NCBI RefSeq assembly: GCF_964340395.1
Contig: NC_135566.1
Coordinates: 3,596,001-3,660,000 of the forward strand
Reading direction: 5' to 3'
From: Glandiceps talaboti
Taxonomy: Eukaryota > Hemichordata > Enteropneusta > Spengelidae
Length of the DNA: 64,000 nucleotides
Shown in pieces: positions 61,801 to 64,000 of this stretch. The position numbers were made by a program, and so were the translations under genes. The notes below the pieces were generated by a model that worked only from the letters and a program-made list of their open reading frames with translations, searched no databases and was not told where the DNA came from. Position 1 is the stretch's first letter, and each line of letters starts with the position of its first letter.

Positions 61801-64000
61801 TACACCACCCATGACACATCACGCAACTTGTCTGAGACACATGATGTTAGCCTATTGTAGTATATCCCTGACCATGCTGATGACAAAAAAGTGACTTAAA
61901 ATTTGAGATTCGCCTCCAAAATGTGTTTGATTCTATGAGTAGAAATATTCATTTGTAACTATGGACCCTGAATTCATGAACATTCATTCTCACAAAACTG
62001 GTAACGATGAGCAGAGGAAGATGAGGATTTATGAACAAGATGCAGGGATGTCTTGTTTCCATGGTGATGAGCTGACAAGATGATGCAATGTTGTAGATTA
62101 CATGAACAAGGATGTGTGAGTCGTGACATTCTATGACACTTTGATGTATCATATCATATCAAGCCATTTTGTTCATCGTTCAAACTTTATATTTCTAGAC
62201 ATATTTACAGTCCAAGCGAATACCAAACTTGATGTTGTTGACACCTTTACAAGTCAAAATTTTTGAATGTCAAACACCATGTTAATAAAAAAAATTCATA
62301 AATCAAGATAAAGGAAACGATGACAACACTTTGAAAGATATTTCAGATTGGCTGCAATGCTGATCAATGATGGACTACACAATGAAAAATGGTGAATCAG
62401 TAATACTTCAGAATATTAAACAACACAAAAAATAAAAAAAACAGACTTTTTTTATTCTAAATCACAATTCCATACAGTAGGCCTGATACTAGAATTTTAT
62501 GAAAAAATCAACATTGATAGAAATACAAATGAAGGGACAGAATCAACAAAACATAACACAATAGTTGAACTGAAAACTGAGAACTTGTTTTCCAGTCAGA
62601 TTAGACATAGCAGCACATAACAAATCTGACAAAACTACAAAACAATTTATCTTTATATACTTGACAAAATGATGGACATTTTGTAGGACACCACGGTGAC
62701 AATGATACTGGTGCAAGAAATTGAATGAAATGAAACACAAAACAAATAGATTTGACCAGTTTTCAAAAAAAAAAAGTCACCTTTGCTGCTTGTGAGGTTG
62801 TCATCTTCACTAAGTGATTGGGTAAGTCGTCTAATATCAGCACTGTATGATAAATCATCTAAACCCTCTACACCTGCCTCCTCTAAAAGATATCGTCGTT
62901 CCTTCTCATCAATGTCAAGTAAATCCTCATCCCCCTCAACATATGCTGTTAAAGAAAATTGCATTCAAGCGAAGGTGAAGGAAAGTGTACAAGACCCAAA
63001 TTTCTACACATCAATACCTATATTAAGTATTGATGCCATCAGGGACGGCCATATTTGACTTCCTATTGGTTGCTTTATATGGAATTTGCCATTTGTCGAC
63101 AGCAGTGAAATATCCAATATGGTTGCTCCTGATAGCCGCACTATTTGAAATGTTCAACTGGAAGCAGAAGCTGCTGAAAGGAGATGGTTTCTGGTAACAC
63201 TGTACAAGAGCATTGCACATGATCCTGACTTTGTGTTCTATGCCTGGCCACATTTTGATACTGTACAATAGTTTTGATAAAATTGTGGGCACAATCAAGG
63301 CATCACAGCTGGACAGCAGATCAGTTGACTGATTGATTGATTGATTGATTGATTATGAAGACATTATGAATTTATCATTCACCTAGGGAGACTGCATAAA
63401 TCACTTTCATATACATACAAATATTTGTGAAACTTCTTAATGAAGTTGGAAATTCAGGTAGGGATCAACTTGATTGTAAGCCATTGCATAATATTATGAT
63501 AAAATCCTGTGATGCAAAACTTGGGTCAGTTATTCAAAACTTCTGTTAATCTCACATTACAATCATTGTCCAAGTCAGGTGTTAGATTAAGATGGTAAGA
63601 GACCTACCTGAGCTCATTCCAGACTCAACAGGCAAGACTCTACGTTTTGTAACAGGGGCATCTTCTACCCAGGACCCATCATTAAAGTCATCCGCTATGA
63701 TAAAGTAAAAAGAAACATAACTGTTATGAACTTTAAGAAAAAAAATTCACACTCAGTCAGTGTTTTTGATTGGAGCGATAGCATGGAACACCTGAGGTCG
63801 GATGCCTTAACATGTAAATAAGGCTATGTAGGAACTATGAACACCTGGGGTTGGATGCCTACAACACCTGGCATCAAACGATTACATGTAAATAAAACTA
63901 GGTAGGAATACCTGGTGTCAGATGCCTATATATGTATTAAAATAAGGCTACTGATAATGAAATCTCACCTTGGGATTCGTCATCCAGGACGCCCTCAGCA
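19556..64000 (-). CDS. RIMBP2: RIM-binding protein (RIM-BP), 24 exons, 5'-partial
   Basis: RIM-BPs are presynaptic scaffolds whose SH3 domains bind proline-rich motifs in RIM and voltage-gated calcium channels, placing channels at the active zone. Joining 24 exons gives 1336 visible residues: SH3-1 (about 158-219), FN3-1 (440-530), FN3-2 (531-625), FN3-3 (626-735), SH3-2 (about 1043-1103), SH3-3 (about 1182-1243) and a basic tail. The order SH3, three FN3, SH3, SH3 is diagnostic of the family. The SH3 domains carry the cores ARYSYDP, ALFTYDP and ALFDYDP and the motifs VPSNF, VPCNM and VPSNF. Every splice junction is GT-AG and every phase agrees with the next exon. Exons: 63969-64000, 63608-63694, 62781-62945, 60381-60463, 50487-50708, 49875-49950, 48593-48616, 45302-45346, 41829-42092, 39910-39990, 36391-36468, 35805-35966, 35218-35490, 34574-34735, 34275-34397, 33777-33953, 33016-33182, 29849-30019, 28445-28639, 27979-28165, 26970-27424, 25562-26008, 24258-24398, 19556-19750. 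The N-terminus lies outside the window. Domain order and motifs were read directly; function is family knowledge. Confidence 0.95.
19751..24257 (-). other. Last RIM-BP intron (4.5 kb)
   Basis: Bounded by GTTAGT (24257) and CCTACAG (19751). It holds a poly-C tract near 20487-20500, a 33-bp duplication with GTTTGCTGGGCGC (about 22057-22102, the second copy followed by CGCCATATTGG), and a compound microsatellite at 23803-24049. No further exon was recognised. Confidence 0.7.
23803..24049. repeat. Compound (GT)n-(GTAT)n-(GTAC)n microsatellite
   Basis: About 75 bp of GT, then about 55 bp of GTAT, then about 100 bp of mainly GTAC. GTAC is its own reverse complement, so the last block is a long perfect-palindrome tract able to extrude a cruciform. 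Open frames on both strands are artefacts. Confidence 0.98.
24258..24398 (-). CDS. RIMBP2: RIM-BP exon 23: end of SH3-3
   Basis: A 141-nt exon, phase 0 at both ends, acceptor CATTGCAG, donor ATGAAG|GTTAGT. It encodes residues 1226-1272: GELHGRQGLVPSNFLEDIPP then a serine/proline tail ending SPLIMK. It supplies the last SH3-3 strands with the VPSNF motif. Confidence 0.96.
24654..25022 (-). mobile_element. tRNA-derived SINE
   Basis: Read on the minus strand from about 25022: an A-box-like TGGTCAAATGGTTAGAG (about 24994-25010), then a B-box-like GGTTTGAGCCC (about 24949-24960), an unrelated body, then CTTTGAGCAGAGCG and an ATTATTATT tail at 24654-24683. A tRNA-like head with an (ATT)n tail marks a SINE mobilised by a CR1/L2-type LINE. 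A partial copy of the body in the same orientation is at about 50765-50890. Confidence 0.78.
25037..25402. mobile_element. Foldback MITE (family B) with triplicated left arm
   Basis: The left arm (TACAACCCATAACACCAAAG, TAAAGCATTTTCTGTATGTA) is inverted at the right end (25320-25402, diverged). The left arm is tandemly triplicated in about 64-bp steps (starts near 25037, 25109 and 25173). A simpler copy lies at 54484-54716. No coding content; it sits in the intron between SH3-3 exons. Confidence 0.8.
25562..26008 (-). CDS. RIMBP2: RIM-BP exon 22: end of SH3-2, start of SH3-3
   Basis: A 447-nt exon, phase 0 at both ends, acceptor TTTTTAG, donor TATATG|GTGAGT. It encodes residues 1077-1225. It finishes SH3-2 (VFGDKDADGFYRGEANGRIG then YVPCNMVE), crosses a serine/threonine-rich linker (about 1107-1180), and starts SH3-3 (RMIALFDYDPKMNSPNVDSD, VELTFITGDIIRVYGSMDED, GFYM). 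The VPCNM variant of VPSNF in SH3-2 is a RIM-BP hallmark. Confidence 0.98.
26009..26969 (-). other. RIM-BP intron 21, nothing recognised
   Basis: A 961-bp intron between the SH3-2 halves. Two loosely similar stretches (CAGGGNCCTGYGAATGATCA, near 26325 and 26460) are the only repeat seen. Confidence 0.5.
26970..27424 (-). CDS. RIMBP2: RIM-BP exon 21: linker and start of SH3-2
   Basis: A 455-nt exon, phase 1 in and phase 0 out, acceptor CTTTCAG, donor TTAAG|GTATCT. It encodes residues 925-1076. The first 115 residues are charged linker with a tyrosine/aspartate/arginine-rich run (YYHDQFDDRDYRYDER). The last 34 begin SH3-2: RFFEALFTYDPATMSPNPES then YDEELPFTEGQLIK. The ALFTYDPxTMSPNP core is characteristic of RIM-BP SH3-2. 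Confidence 0.97.
27425..27978 (-). other. RIM-BP intron 20, nothing recognised
   Basis: 554 bp, AT-rich, with several diverged runs of the type TTGTTCATTTNAAAA around 27590-27740. No exon or element seen. Confidence 0.5.
27979..28165 (-). CDS. RIMBP2: RIM-BP exon 20 (proline linker)
   Basis: A 187-nt exon, phase 0 in and phase 1 out, acceptor TGGACAG, donor ATAG|GTCAGT. It encodes residues 863-925: SKQELEFDTDPEIEQFNQQD, QTVPIPVIRQQRDYERETEQ, SPDHHVQEPVPVKAKPIPVP, QI. The proline-valine stretches are low-complexity linker. Confidence 0.88.
28445..28639 (-). CDS. RIMBP2: RIM-BP exon 19 (acidic linker)
   Basis: A 195-nt exon, phase 0 at both ends, acceptor GATCCAG, donor TCAGG|GTATGT. It encodes residues 798-862: KPEIRPTFREEIHSDESSDR, SELSDITEEVEEELSDFDGD, EGDDDDGQMVSAEFTNSLRR, PKEFR. 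A dense acidic run (GDEGDDDDG) sits in its middle. It lies in the long linker between FN3-3 and SH3-2. Confidence 0.88.
28640..29848 (-). other. RIM-BP intron 18 with a diverged ~50-bp repeat
   Basis: At about 29590-29772 there are four loose copies of a unit containing TCCTGATTGGTTGTTCAGAA. The rest shows no gene or element. Confidence 0.55.
29849..30019 (-). CDS. RIMBP2: RIM-BP exon 18 (linker)
   Basis: A 171-nt exon, phase 0 at both ends, acceptor GTGTAG, donor GTCAAG|GTGGGT. It encodes residues 741-797: VGGGMYDNASDESTSVTSTH, SDEIVEIFRKDPVSPVRKHT, LDDRLDQVPKDEMSVVK. It is disordered in character. SPVRK resembles a proline-directed kinase site (motif-based inference). Confidence 0.85.
30020..33015 (-). 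other. RIM-BP intron 17 (3 kb)
   Basis: It holds (GT)n-(GTAT)n at about 30170-30334, a poly-C tract at about 30454-30468, three 32-bp copies of CATACCATTATACAGTGGGG (about 31283-31370) and a TTAA-flanked MITE (31432-31787). The open frame at 32025-32261 has no recognisable motif. Confidence 0.7.
31432..31787. mobile_element. TTAA-flanked foldback MITE (family C)
   Basis: It starts TTAAAGGAAAAGTCCAGT and ends ACTGGATGTTTCCTTTAA. The arms pair over roughly 70 bp with mismatches (GTACTGATTACTATTATCAA against its inverted partner near 31720-31740). TTAA at both ends (31432-31435, 31784-31787) fits a piggyBac- or Kolobok-type target duplication. A diverged, partial copy of the interior and right arm lies at about 33985-34216. 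Confidence 0.8.
33016..33182 (-). CDS. RIMBP2: RIM-BP exon 17: FN3-3, end
   Basis: A 167-nt exon, phase 1 in and phase 0 out, acceptor ATTATCAG, donor AAGG|GTAAAT. It encodes residues 685-740: DRAVVNVSKVKAASYRYLTV, RTLSTNGASADSRGLRVTMD, LLRDKRVDIDPSSPR. It completes FN3-3 (YRYLTVRTLSTNGAS is strands F-G) and begins the linker. Base composition is richer in G+C than the surrounding intron. Confidence 0.94.
33255..33540. repeat. Dispersed repeat family D, copy 1
   Basis: Carries CTGACTCCCATGATGCAATG, CCCACAGCAGAGATAA, CAGGTGATATTAATAACCAT, CTCCAGAACCCATAGTT and TTCCTGGAGTAGCATTACAC. Similar text recurs at 34861-35125, 51405-51592, 52130-52262 and 60095-60297. It lies in intron 16. Confidence 0.8.
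33777..33953 (-). CDS. RIMBP2: RIM-BP exon 16: FN3-3, first part
   Basis: A 177-nt exon, phase 1 at both ends, acceptor TCCCCAG, donor ACAG|GTACTG. It encodes residues 626-685: LPDPPLDVQVEEGPYDGSLL, VTWLPVTITTSGTSNGAVVT, GYAVCVDEKEIAVVESPT. The VTW tryptophan and GYAVCVDEKE strand match the third FN3 of RIM-BPs. Confidence 0.95.
33985..34216. mobile_element. Diverged partial copy of MITE family C
   Basis: Shares GATGTCATCA, GGTTTTCCCATAA, CCCTTGCA, GAACACATGTC and TGCTATTTT with 31571-31790, ending in TTTTCTTTGAAAGG near 34216. Its left arm is missing. It almost fills intron 15. Confidence 0.75.
34275..34397 (-). CDS. RIMBP2: RIM-BP exon 15: FN3-2, second half
   Basis: Encodes residues 585-626: LSPMSVYRVTVKAKSRKSSW, DDTKNRKGMSAEIEFKTLPG. 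LxPxxxYRVTVKA is the FN3 F-strand signature. The 3' end is ambiguous: two donors three bases apart (at 34276-34277 and 34273-34274) both keep the frame, differing by one glycine. The lower-coordinate donor (GTATGT) fits consensus better and was chosen; the other would end the exon at 34278. Acceptor TTTGCAG. Confidence 0.93.
34574..34735 (-). CDS. RIMBP2: RIM-BP exon 14: FN3-2, first half
   Basis: A 162-nt exon, phase 1 at both ends, acceptor TTTCTTAG, donor ACAG|GTACAG. It encodes residues 531-585: ATAMPSELKAVNCSSTSANI, VWLPGNSNLAHAISVNSVEV, RIVKPGIFRYQLT. The IVW tryptophan marks strand B of an FN3 fold. The intron falls before LSPMSVYRVTV, which is strand F onward. Confidence 0.95.
34861..35125. 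repeat. Dispersed repeat family D, copy 2
   Basis: Carries GCTGACTCCCTTGAGGCAAG, GCCCCACAGTAAAGA, TGTAGGTGATGTAAAATAAT and AAGTGGTGTTCCCCTTTAA. An inner duplication, ATGAATATTCATGGTT at about 34891-34938, forms a local palindrome. Confidence 0.8.
35218..35490 (-). CDS. RIMBP2: RIM-BP exon 13: FN3-1
   Basis: A 273-nt exon, phase 1 at both ends, encoding all of FN3-1 (residues 440-531). It starts EVAFPRKLEVDRQ and carries the conserved first-sheet tryptophan (IVLQW), the tyrosine strand (EIKEYRVIVDGQ) and the late strands (HRISVRTVTNKGQSEDAACT). One phase-1 symmetric exon per domain is the classic arrangement for mobile FN3 modules. Acceptor TTTACAG, donor AAAG|GTCAGT. Confidence 0.96.
35805..35966 (-). 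CDS. RIMBP2: RIM-BP exon 12 (acidic linker before FN3-1)
   Basis: A 162-nt exon, phase 1 at both ends, acceptor TTTTTCAG, donor GGAG|GTAAGA. It encodes residues 386-440: ELEQSGIRRTDLQVSDLEDI, PEVEEDNLSCNAKQGGNEDS, LTSISEIEDLSLG. It is acidic and leucine-bearing, the last linker before FN3-1. Splice sites are good and the phase matches the FN3-1 exon. Confidence 0.85.
35967..36390 (-). other. RIM-BP intron 11, nothing recognised
   Basis: 424 bp, AT-rich, with a short ACACACTTAA/TTAAGTGTGT-like stretch. No element or exon seen. Confidence 0.5.
36391..36468 (-). CDS. RIMBP2: RIM-BP exon 11 (acidic linker)
   Basis: A 78-nt exon, phase 1 at both ends, acceptor TTGGTAG, donor CCAA|GTATGT. It encodes residues 360-386: GEQMNDLEFDSSDEEDAVLQ then HKLTYPN. 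The run DSSDEEDA looks like a casein kinase 2 target (inference from motif only). Confidence 0.72.
37032..37136. mobile_element. Foldback MITE family A, complete copy
   Basis: 105 bp with long terminal inverted repeats: left TAGACTGTAAGATACGTCGT..., right ...GGCGTACCTTACAGACTA. About 34 bp on each side pair with few mismatches (GCCCTCA inside both arms). It is flanked by perfect 9-bp direct repeats AGGCACACT at 37023-37031 and 37137-37145. No coding capacity; CpG-rich compared with its surroundings. Confidence 0.93.
37546..37928. mobile_element. Foldback MITE family E, copy 1
   Basis: About 383 bp. The arms are GATGTTGGGTTGGTATTTCA and its diverged inverse ending ACCAAGGCATC. The interior shares GATGATTTTAATGGCTTCAG, CACTTCTACATCCC-like and GTTTCTTTTGCATT text with the copy at 59061-59457. 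Confidence 0.82.
38640..38760. repeat. Two-copy 75-bp tandem repeat
   Basis: GGGATACTGAAACAGAGCCC and TCTAGTGTGCAG recur once about 68-70 bp further on (GGGTACTGAAACAGAGCCTT). A small duplication inside intron 10. Confidence 0.75.
39468..39880. repeat. Diverged ~120-bp tandem repeat
   Basis: About four degraded copies sharing TCACATGCAAGGTG, AGAGAAAAACAGACACTCAG and ATAGGAAACA. The array ends just before exon 10 (39910). Confidence 0.6.
39910..39990 (-). CDS. RIMBP2: RIM-BP exon 10 (acidic/proline linker)
   Basis: An 81-nt exon, phase 1 at both ends, acceptor TATTGTAG, donor CAAG|GTTCCT. It encodes residues 333-360: DLVAEIENALSQDFDPDLPP then MDTPPKQ. Its start looks helical and its end proline-rich. 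Joins are in frame with the exons on both sides. Confidence 0.75.
40190..40860. repeat. 36-38 bp and 60-bp minisatellites
   Basis: From about 40240 to 40575, some nine units of GGTTCACAAACACACAGAAC followed by ATACTGGATGTGGGGA. From about 40690 to 40855 three 60-bp units share ATCATGCTGGGTATGGGATA and GTGAGTGTATCACAAACACA. All units contain CACAAACACA, so the two arrays probably share ancestry. Long open frames on both strands (for example VGRFTNTQNIL) are repeat artefacts. Confidence 0.95.
41625..41705. repeat. 30-bp repeat, 3 copies
   Basis: GACTCAGTCATTCAGTGCAG in three tandem copies about 120 bp below the end of exon 9, inside intron 9. A poly-G tract follows at about 41774-41787. Confidence 0.9.
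41829..42092 (-). CDS. RIMBP2: RIM-BP exon 9 (proline/threonine linker)
   Basis: A 264-nt exon, phase 1 at both ends, acceptor ATTTCTAG, donor GAAG|GTCTTA (a weak donor). It encodes residues 245-333: a lysine/serine start, a proline-leucine stretch (SSPSPPSPLLLPSLPPP), three copies of VVTSDT from an 18-bp perfect coding repeat near 41924-41966, then an acidic end (NDDEAVLEVIEETKIE). It is low-complexity linker between SH3-1 and FN3-1. The 18-bp repeat is probably length-variable between alleles. Confidence 0.8.
42577..43200. repeat. 66-bp minisatellite built on TTCACANGTGAA cores
   Basis: Units read TTCATGCGTGAATATCCATA, GAGTATTTATTTCAAACTCT, GGTGAATATCCAATATATTT, GTTAC. GCGTGAATATCC recurs every 66 bp (42639, 42705 and on). 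Since 66 is a multiple of three, one frame stays open for 116 codons with a 22-residue repeat; I treat this as an artefact. Later units vary the core (CACAAGTGAA, CACATGTGAA). Confidence 0.93.
43640..43840. mobile_element. Diverged MITE family A relatives
   Basis: Two adjacent degenerate copies: one ends near CTTATAGACTG, the second runs from about 43748 (AGTATGTAAGGTACAACATG) to about 43833 (ACGACATATCTTACAGACTT). The arms match the 37032 MITE in pattern (TGTAAG-GTAC and ATCTTACAGACT). Older and less intact than the other copies. Confidence 0.6.
44230..44680. repeat. Palindromic TTCACATGTGAA array
   Basis: Roughly a dozen copies of TTTCACATGTGAACACT or its inverse GTTCACATATGAAATGAA. The left half reads one way (AAGTGTTCATTTCACATGTG) and the right half the other, making a large imperfect inverted array. 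One unit has CACGTG instead of CACATG. It lies in intron 8. Confidence 0.9.
45302..45346 (-). CDS. RIMBP2: RIM-BP exon 8 (short acidic exon)
   Basis: A 45-nt exon, phase 1 at both ends, acceptor GGTTACAG, donor GAAG|GTAGGA. It encodes residues 230-245, DEDMPEFLQEPVEGE. It is strongly acidic, with no domain. It resembles the microexon product upstream, and both give a DED start after splicing. It is symmetric, so it could be a cassette exon. Confidence 0.7.
47432..47476. mobile_element. Half copy of MITE family A
   Basis: TGTGAGGGCGCCCCGTCACA followed by GTATACCTTACAGCCTA matches the right arm of the 37032 element. No left arm is present, so it is truncated. Confidence 0.75.
48528..48553. other. 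G-quadruplex-capable run
   Basis: Four G-runs of five separated by single T, 40 bp from the 24-nt microexon donor (48592). On the transcribed RIM-BP strand it is C-rich, so any quadruplex would form in the DNA rather than in the pre-mRNA. Confidence 0.6.
48593..48616 (-). CDS. RIMBP2: RIM-BP microexon (24 nt)
   Basis: A 24-nt candidate microexon, phase 1 at both ends, with acceptor GCATATTAG and donor GAAG|GTAACC. It would insert DEDDVNTE between the SH3-1 exon and the next acidic exon (EDMPEFLQEPVEGE). It is supported by correct splice dinucleotides, phase agreement on both sides and composition like its neighbours. Neural scaffold genes often carry regulated microexons of this size, so it may be neuron-specific. 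Without transcript data it stays a prediction; skipping it also keeps the frame. Confidence 0.5.
49013..49127. mobile_element. Foldback MITE family A, second complete copy
   Basis: 115 bp, same arms as the 37032 copy (TAGACTGTAAGATATGTTGT and GGCGTACCTTACAGACTC). Perfect 9-bp flanking repeats GCCCATCTT lie at 49004-49012 and 49128-49136. It differs from the other copy by about 10 extra central bases (GGGGTGAGTGTTAG). Confidence 0.93.
49875..49950 (-). CDS. RIMBP2: RIM-BP exon 6: end of SH3-1
   Basis: A 76-nt exon, phase 0 in and phase 1 out, acceptor ATTTTCAG, donor GCAG|GTATAG. It encodes residues 197-221: DCYYEGELMDGRRGLVPSNF then IERVA. This supplies the last SH3-1 strands, including the conserved VPSNF ligand-pocket motif. 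It joins in frame to YGSMDE of the previous exon, giving the RIM-BP pattern MDEDxxYEGEL. Confidence 0.96.
49960..50484. repeat. Tandem array derived from the 3' end of RIM-BP exon 5
   Basis: The exon 5 end reads on the plus strand ACCTCATCCATACTGCCATA, TACATAGATATATTCC (50485 onward). Near copies start at 50388 and 50289 (97 and 99 bp apart), each with the CTAC/GTAC donor context. Further copies at about 50184, 50120, 50065 and 49990 keep CATTCCATACTACCATACAC, ATAGATAT with 60-65 bp spacing. The array fills nearly the whole intron between the two SH3-1 exons. Confidence 0.88.
50487..50708 (-). CDS. RIMBP2: RIM-BP exon 5: start of SH3-1
   Basis: A 222-nt exon, phase 0 at both ends, acceptor ATTACAG, donor GATGAG|GTAGAT. 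It encodes residues 123-196: a serine/aspartate linker, then the first two thirds of SH3-1 (VFIARYSYDPLQYSPNEHPE, then AELALNAGEYIYVYGSMDE). The ARYSYDP core with a PNE/PEAEL insert is typical of the first RIM-BP SH3. The 3' end of this exon, donor included, has been copied several times into the next intron (see findings). Confidence 0.97.
50765..50890 (-). mobile_element. Partial SINE copy
   Basis: Shares TAACCTCTATCCTACCAGGT, ATTATACAGCTGGGTTGACT and GTGGTTCAAATCTTGC with the body of the SINE at 24654-25022. The tRNA-like head and (ATT)n tail are missing. Confidence 0.8.
51405..51592. repeat. Dispersed repeat family D, copy 3
   Basis: Diverged copy: TGTGATGTGAAATCATGAAT, CCAGAACCCAGTTTATGAAA, TTTCCTGGAGTGG, ending TCTCCTTAAAG. 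It lies in the large intron 4. A 38-bp duplication (TTTTTTTACATTTGTTTTCA plus GATATCCG) follows at about 51615-51680. Confidence 0.75.
52130..52262. repeat. Dispersed repeat family D, copy 4
   Basis: The cleanest copy: GTACTTGATGTTTCTCTGAA, GTAATTGTAGGTGATGTGAA, ATGACTCTCCAGAACCCATA, GTTTATGAAAATGTCTC, CTCCTGGAGTGGTGTCC, ending GTTTAAAG. Confidence 0.85.
53744..54115. repeat. 58-bp G-rich minisatellite
   Basis: Six copies of TACATTGTGTAAGTTTGATA, ACCTTGGTTACTGGGGAGAA followed by G-runs (GGGGGTGGGGGCTGGGG). A homopolymer G tract lies at about 54060-54076. Each unit has four or more G-runs, so all could fold as quadruplexes on the plus strand. Confidence 0.93.
54484..54716. mobile_element. Foldback MITE family B, complete copy
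   Basis: 233 bp. Left arm TACAACCAGTATCACTGAAG, TAAAGCACTTTCTCTATGTA; right arm is its inverse, ending GGTGTTATGGGTTGTA. The arms include AGCATTCATATCAAGTGTAA and its inverse, about 80 bp each. The 48-bp array starts directly after it. Confidence 0.88.
54725..55115. repeat. 48-bp minisatellite, 8 copies, open in both directions
   Basis: Units CTATAGTGAATGAGTGTAGT, GGAATCACAGATTCAGTCAG, TAGACAGG start at 54725, 54773 and every 48 bp. As 48 is a multiple of three, a 157-codon frame (16-residue repeat IVNECSGITDSVSRQA) is open on the plus strand and a 127-codon frame on the minus strand. No start context, domain or splice evidence suggests coding. Confidence 0.95.
55200..57345. other. Part of intron 4, mostly nothing recognised
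   Basis: AT-rich. A patch at about 56110-56350 has more balanced base composition than its surroundings and an open plus-strand frame of 84 codons (LIEIKTNSLPNSSITILLNP and on), which I cannot assign. It may be an old retroelement remnant. Confidence 0.35.
57350..59058. repeat. ~22-bp minisatellite, about 1.7 kb
   Basis: Roughly 78 copies of TATGTGTAAYGTTACCTGGT with TATTATG or TACTATG variants. The centre occurs as AACGTT, AATGTT and AACATT. AATGTT dominates up to about 58500; AACGTT and AACATT are common from 58500 to the end. The right edge abuts the MITE at 59061. Confidence 0.98.
59061..59457. mobile_element. Foldback MITE family E, copy 2
   Basis: About 397 bp with strong arms: TAGCTAAAATGATGTAGGCT, TGGTGTTTCACTCATGC on the left and its inverse (GCATGAGTGAGTGAAACACC, AAGCCTACATAATTTTAGCT) on the right. 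The interior matches 37546-37928. It begins within 3 bases of the minisatellite end. Confidence 0.92.
60095..60297. repeat. Dispersed repeat family D, copy 5
   Basis: GCTGAATCCCATGATGCAGT, GCCCACAGCAAAGATA, TTTAAAGGCATTTGATGTTT, GTAATTGTAGGTGATGTAAA, CTCCAGAACCCATAGTTTAT. It ends about 80 bp below exon 4. Confidence 0.82.
60381..60463 (-). CDS. RIMBP2: RIM-BP exon 4 (linker before SH3-1)
   Basis: An 83-nt exon, phase 1 in and phase 0 out, acceptor GATACAG, donor GGCAAG|GTAAGC, which is a near-perfect consensus. It encodes residues 95-122, DVISAKSDSSAKGQSSRSVK then HAMENGK, serine and lysine rich. The following intron is 9.7 kb, the largest inside the gene here. Confidence 0.75.
60600..60790 (+). 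pseudogene. 3' relic of a CR1/L2-like LINE
   Basis: From 60611 the plus strand reads LWNSLLLDMKQALNLNTFKN, KLKTHLFKQTF, aligning with the C-terminal tail of the LINE at 13394-14481 (LWNSLPFEMRN...FKRSLKTYLFRQHF). A hairpin ACCATTG/CAATGGT at 60729-60749 follows, then GTGCATTATAAAT near the end, as in LINE 3' tails. Only the last ~40 codons remain. Its orientation is opposite to RIM-BP. Confidence 0.85.
60800..61700. other. Part of intron 3, nothing recognised
   Basis: AT-rich; a 60-codon open frame at 60918-61100 has no recognisable motif. Confidence 0.4.
61708..61884. mobile_element. Foldback MITE family F
   Basis: 177 bp. The left arm GTCACCATTGTTAGGGGTAT, ACTACAATGGGCTATTATCA pairs with the right arm ending TATCCCTGACCATGCTGATGAC over about 50 bp. 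Flanking duplications are not obvious. It is the only copy seen here. Confidence 0.78.
61885..62780. other. Part of intron 3, nothing recognised
   Basis: AT-rich, no element or additional exon seen. Confidence 0.4.
62781..62945 (-). CDS. RIMBP2: RIM-BP exon 3 (acidic linker)
   Basis: A 165-nt exon, phase 1 at both ends, acceptor TTTAACAG, donor AAAG|GTGACT. It encodes residues 40-95, including YVEGDEDLLDIDEKERRYLL and LSYSADIRRLTQSLSEDD. The charged, leucine-bearing first half could form a short helix. No known domain was recognised. The open frame ends near the splice sites and the composition looks coding, unlike the flanking AT-rich intron. Confidence 0.75.
62946..63607 (-). other. RIM-BP intron 2, with (GATT)n
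   Basis: It contains a short (TTGA)n stretch at about 63328-63353. Otherwise no recognisable element. Confidence 0.5.
63608..63694 (-). CDS. RIMBP2: RIM-BP exon 2 (linker)
   Basis: This 87-nt exon has phase 1 at both ends and lies between a TCATAG acceptor and a CAG|GTAGGT donor. It encodes residues 11-40, starting ADDFNDGSWVEDAPV and ending VESGMSS. It is acidic with no recognisable domain. Because it is symmetric, skipping it would keep the frame. Phase agreement with both neighbours is the main support. Confidence 0.7.
63695..63968 (-). repeat. RIM-BP intron 1 made of a diverged ~65-75 bp repeat
   Basis: Three loose copies of AACACCTGRGGTYGGATGCC with ACATGTAAATAARGCTA and GTAGGAAYACCTG (about 63785-63955). 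Most of this 274-bp intron is the repeat. Confidence 0.75.
63969..64000 (-). CDS. RIMBP2: RIM-BP exon 1 of window (partial)
   Basis: The window edge cuts this exon. It reads AEGVLDDESQ and ends in CCCAAG before a consensus GTGAGA donor. It leaves one base (G), which joins the CG of the next exon to make Ala. It belongs to the acidic N-terminal part before SH3-1. Its acceptor and all upstream exons lie beyond 64000. Confidence 0.7.

Overview
The window is AT-rich animal DNA with GT-AG introns, long stretches of simple and tandem repeats, many foldback MITE-like elements, a tRNA-derived SINE relic and CR1/L2-like LINE relics. The mix suggests a marine invertebrate such as a non-vertebrate deuterostome or lophotrochozoan. 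I cannot fix the taxon from sequence alone.

One gene dominates. From 64000 down to 19556, on the minus strand, lie 24 exons of a RIM-binding protein (RIM-BP, RIMBP2/TSPOAP1 family), a presynaptic active-zone scaffold. I reconstructed every exon by reading splice sites and phases; the phases chain without a break and give 1336 visible residues plus a stop. Residue numbers in this answer count from the first complete codon in the window. The visible order is: acidic N-terminal linker, SH3-1, a chain of short acidic exons, three FN3 domains, a long disordered linker, SH3-2, linker, SH3-3 and a basic C-terminal tail. The promoter, first exons and N-terminus lie beyond 64000.

Downstream of the gene (1-19555) no convincing gene was found. 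This flank holds a (TGAG)n array (2604-2895), a dispersed repeat (about 3400-4010), a 9.2 kb satellite of twenty 461-bp units (4011-13231), a 5'-truncated LINE with two frameshifts (about 13394-14480), and minisatellites with units of about 80, 101, 61 and 31 bp. The proposed 3' UTR lies directly below 19556.

The introns are a repeat collection: foldback MITEs of at least five families (one with perfect 9-bp target duplications, one with TTAA ends), a tRNA-headed SINE, a LINE tail, a 1.7 kb minisatellite of about 22 bp units showing methyl-CpG decay, palindromic TTCACATGTGAA arrays, G-rich arrays, and GT/GTAT/GTAC microsatellites. The most unusual feature is in the intron after the first SH3 exon, where the 3' end of that exon, with its splice donor, has been copied into a tandem array.
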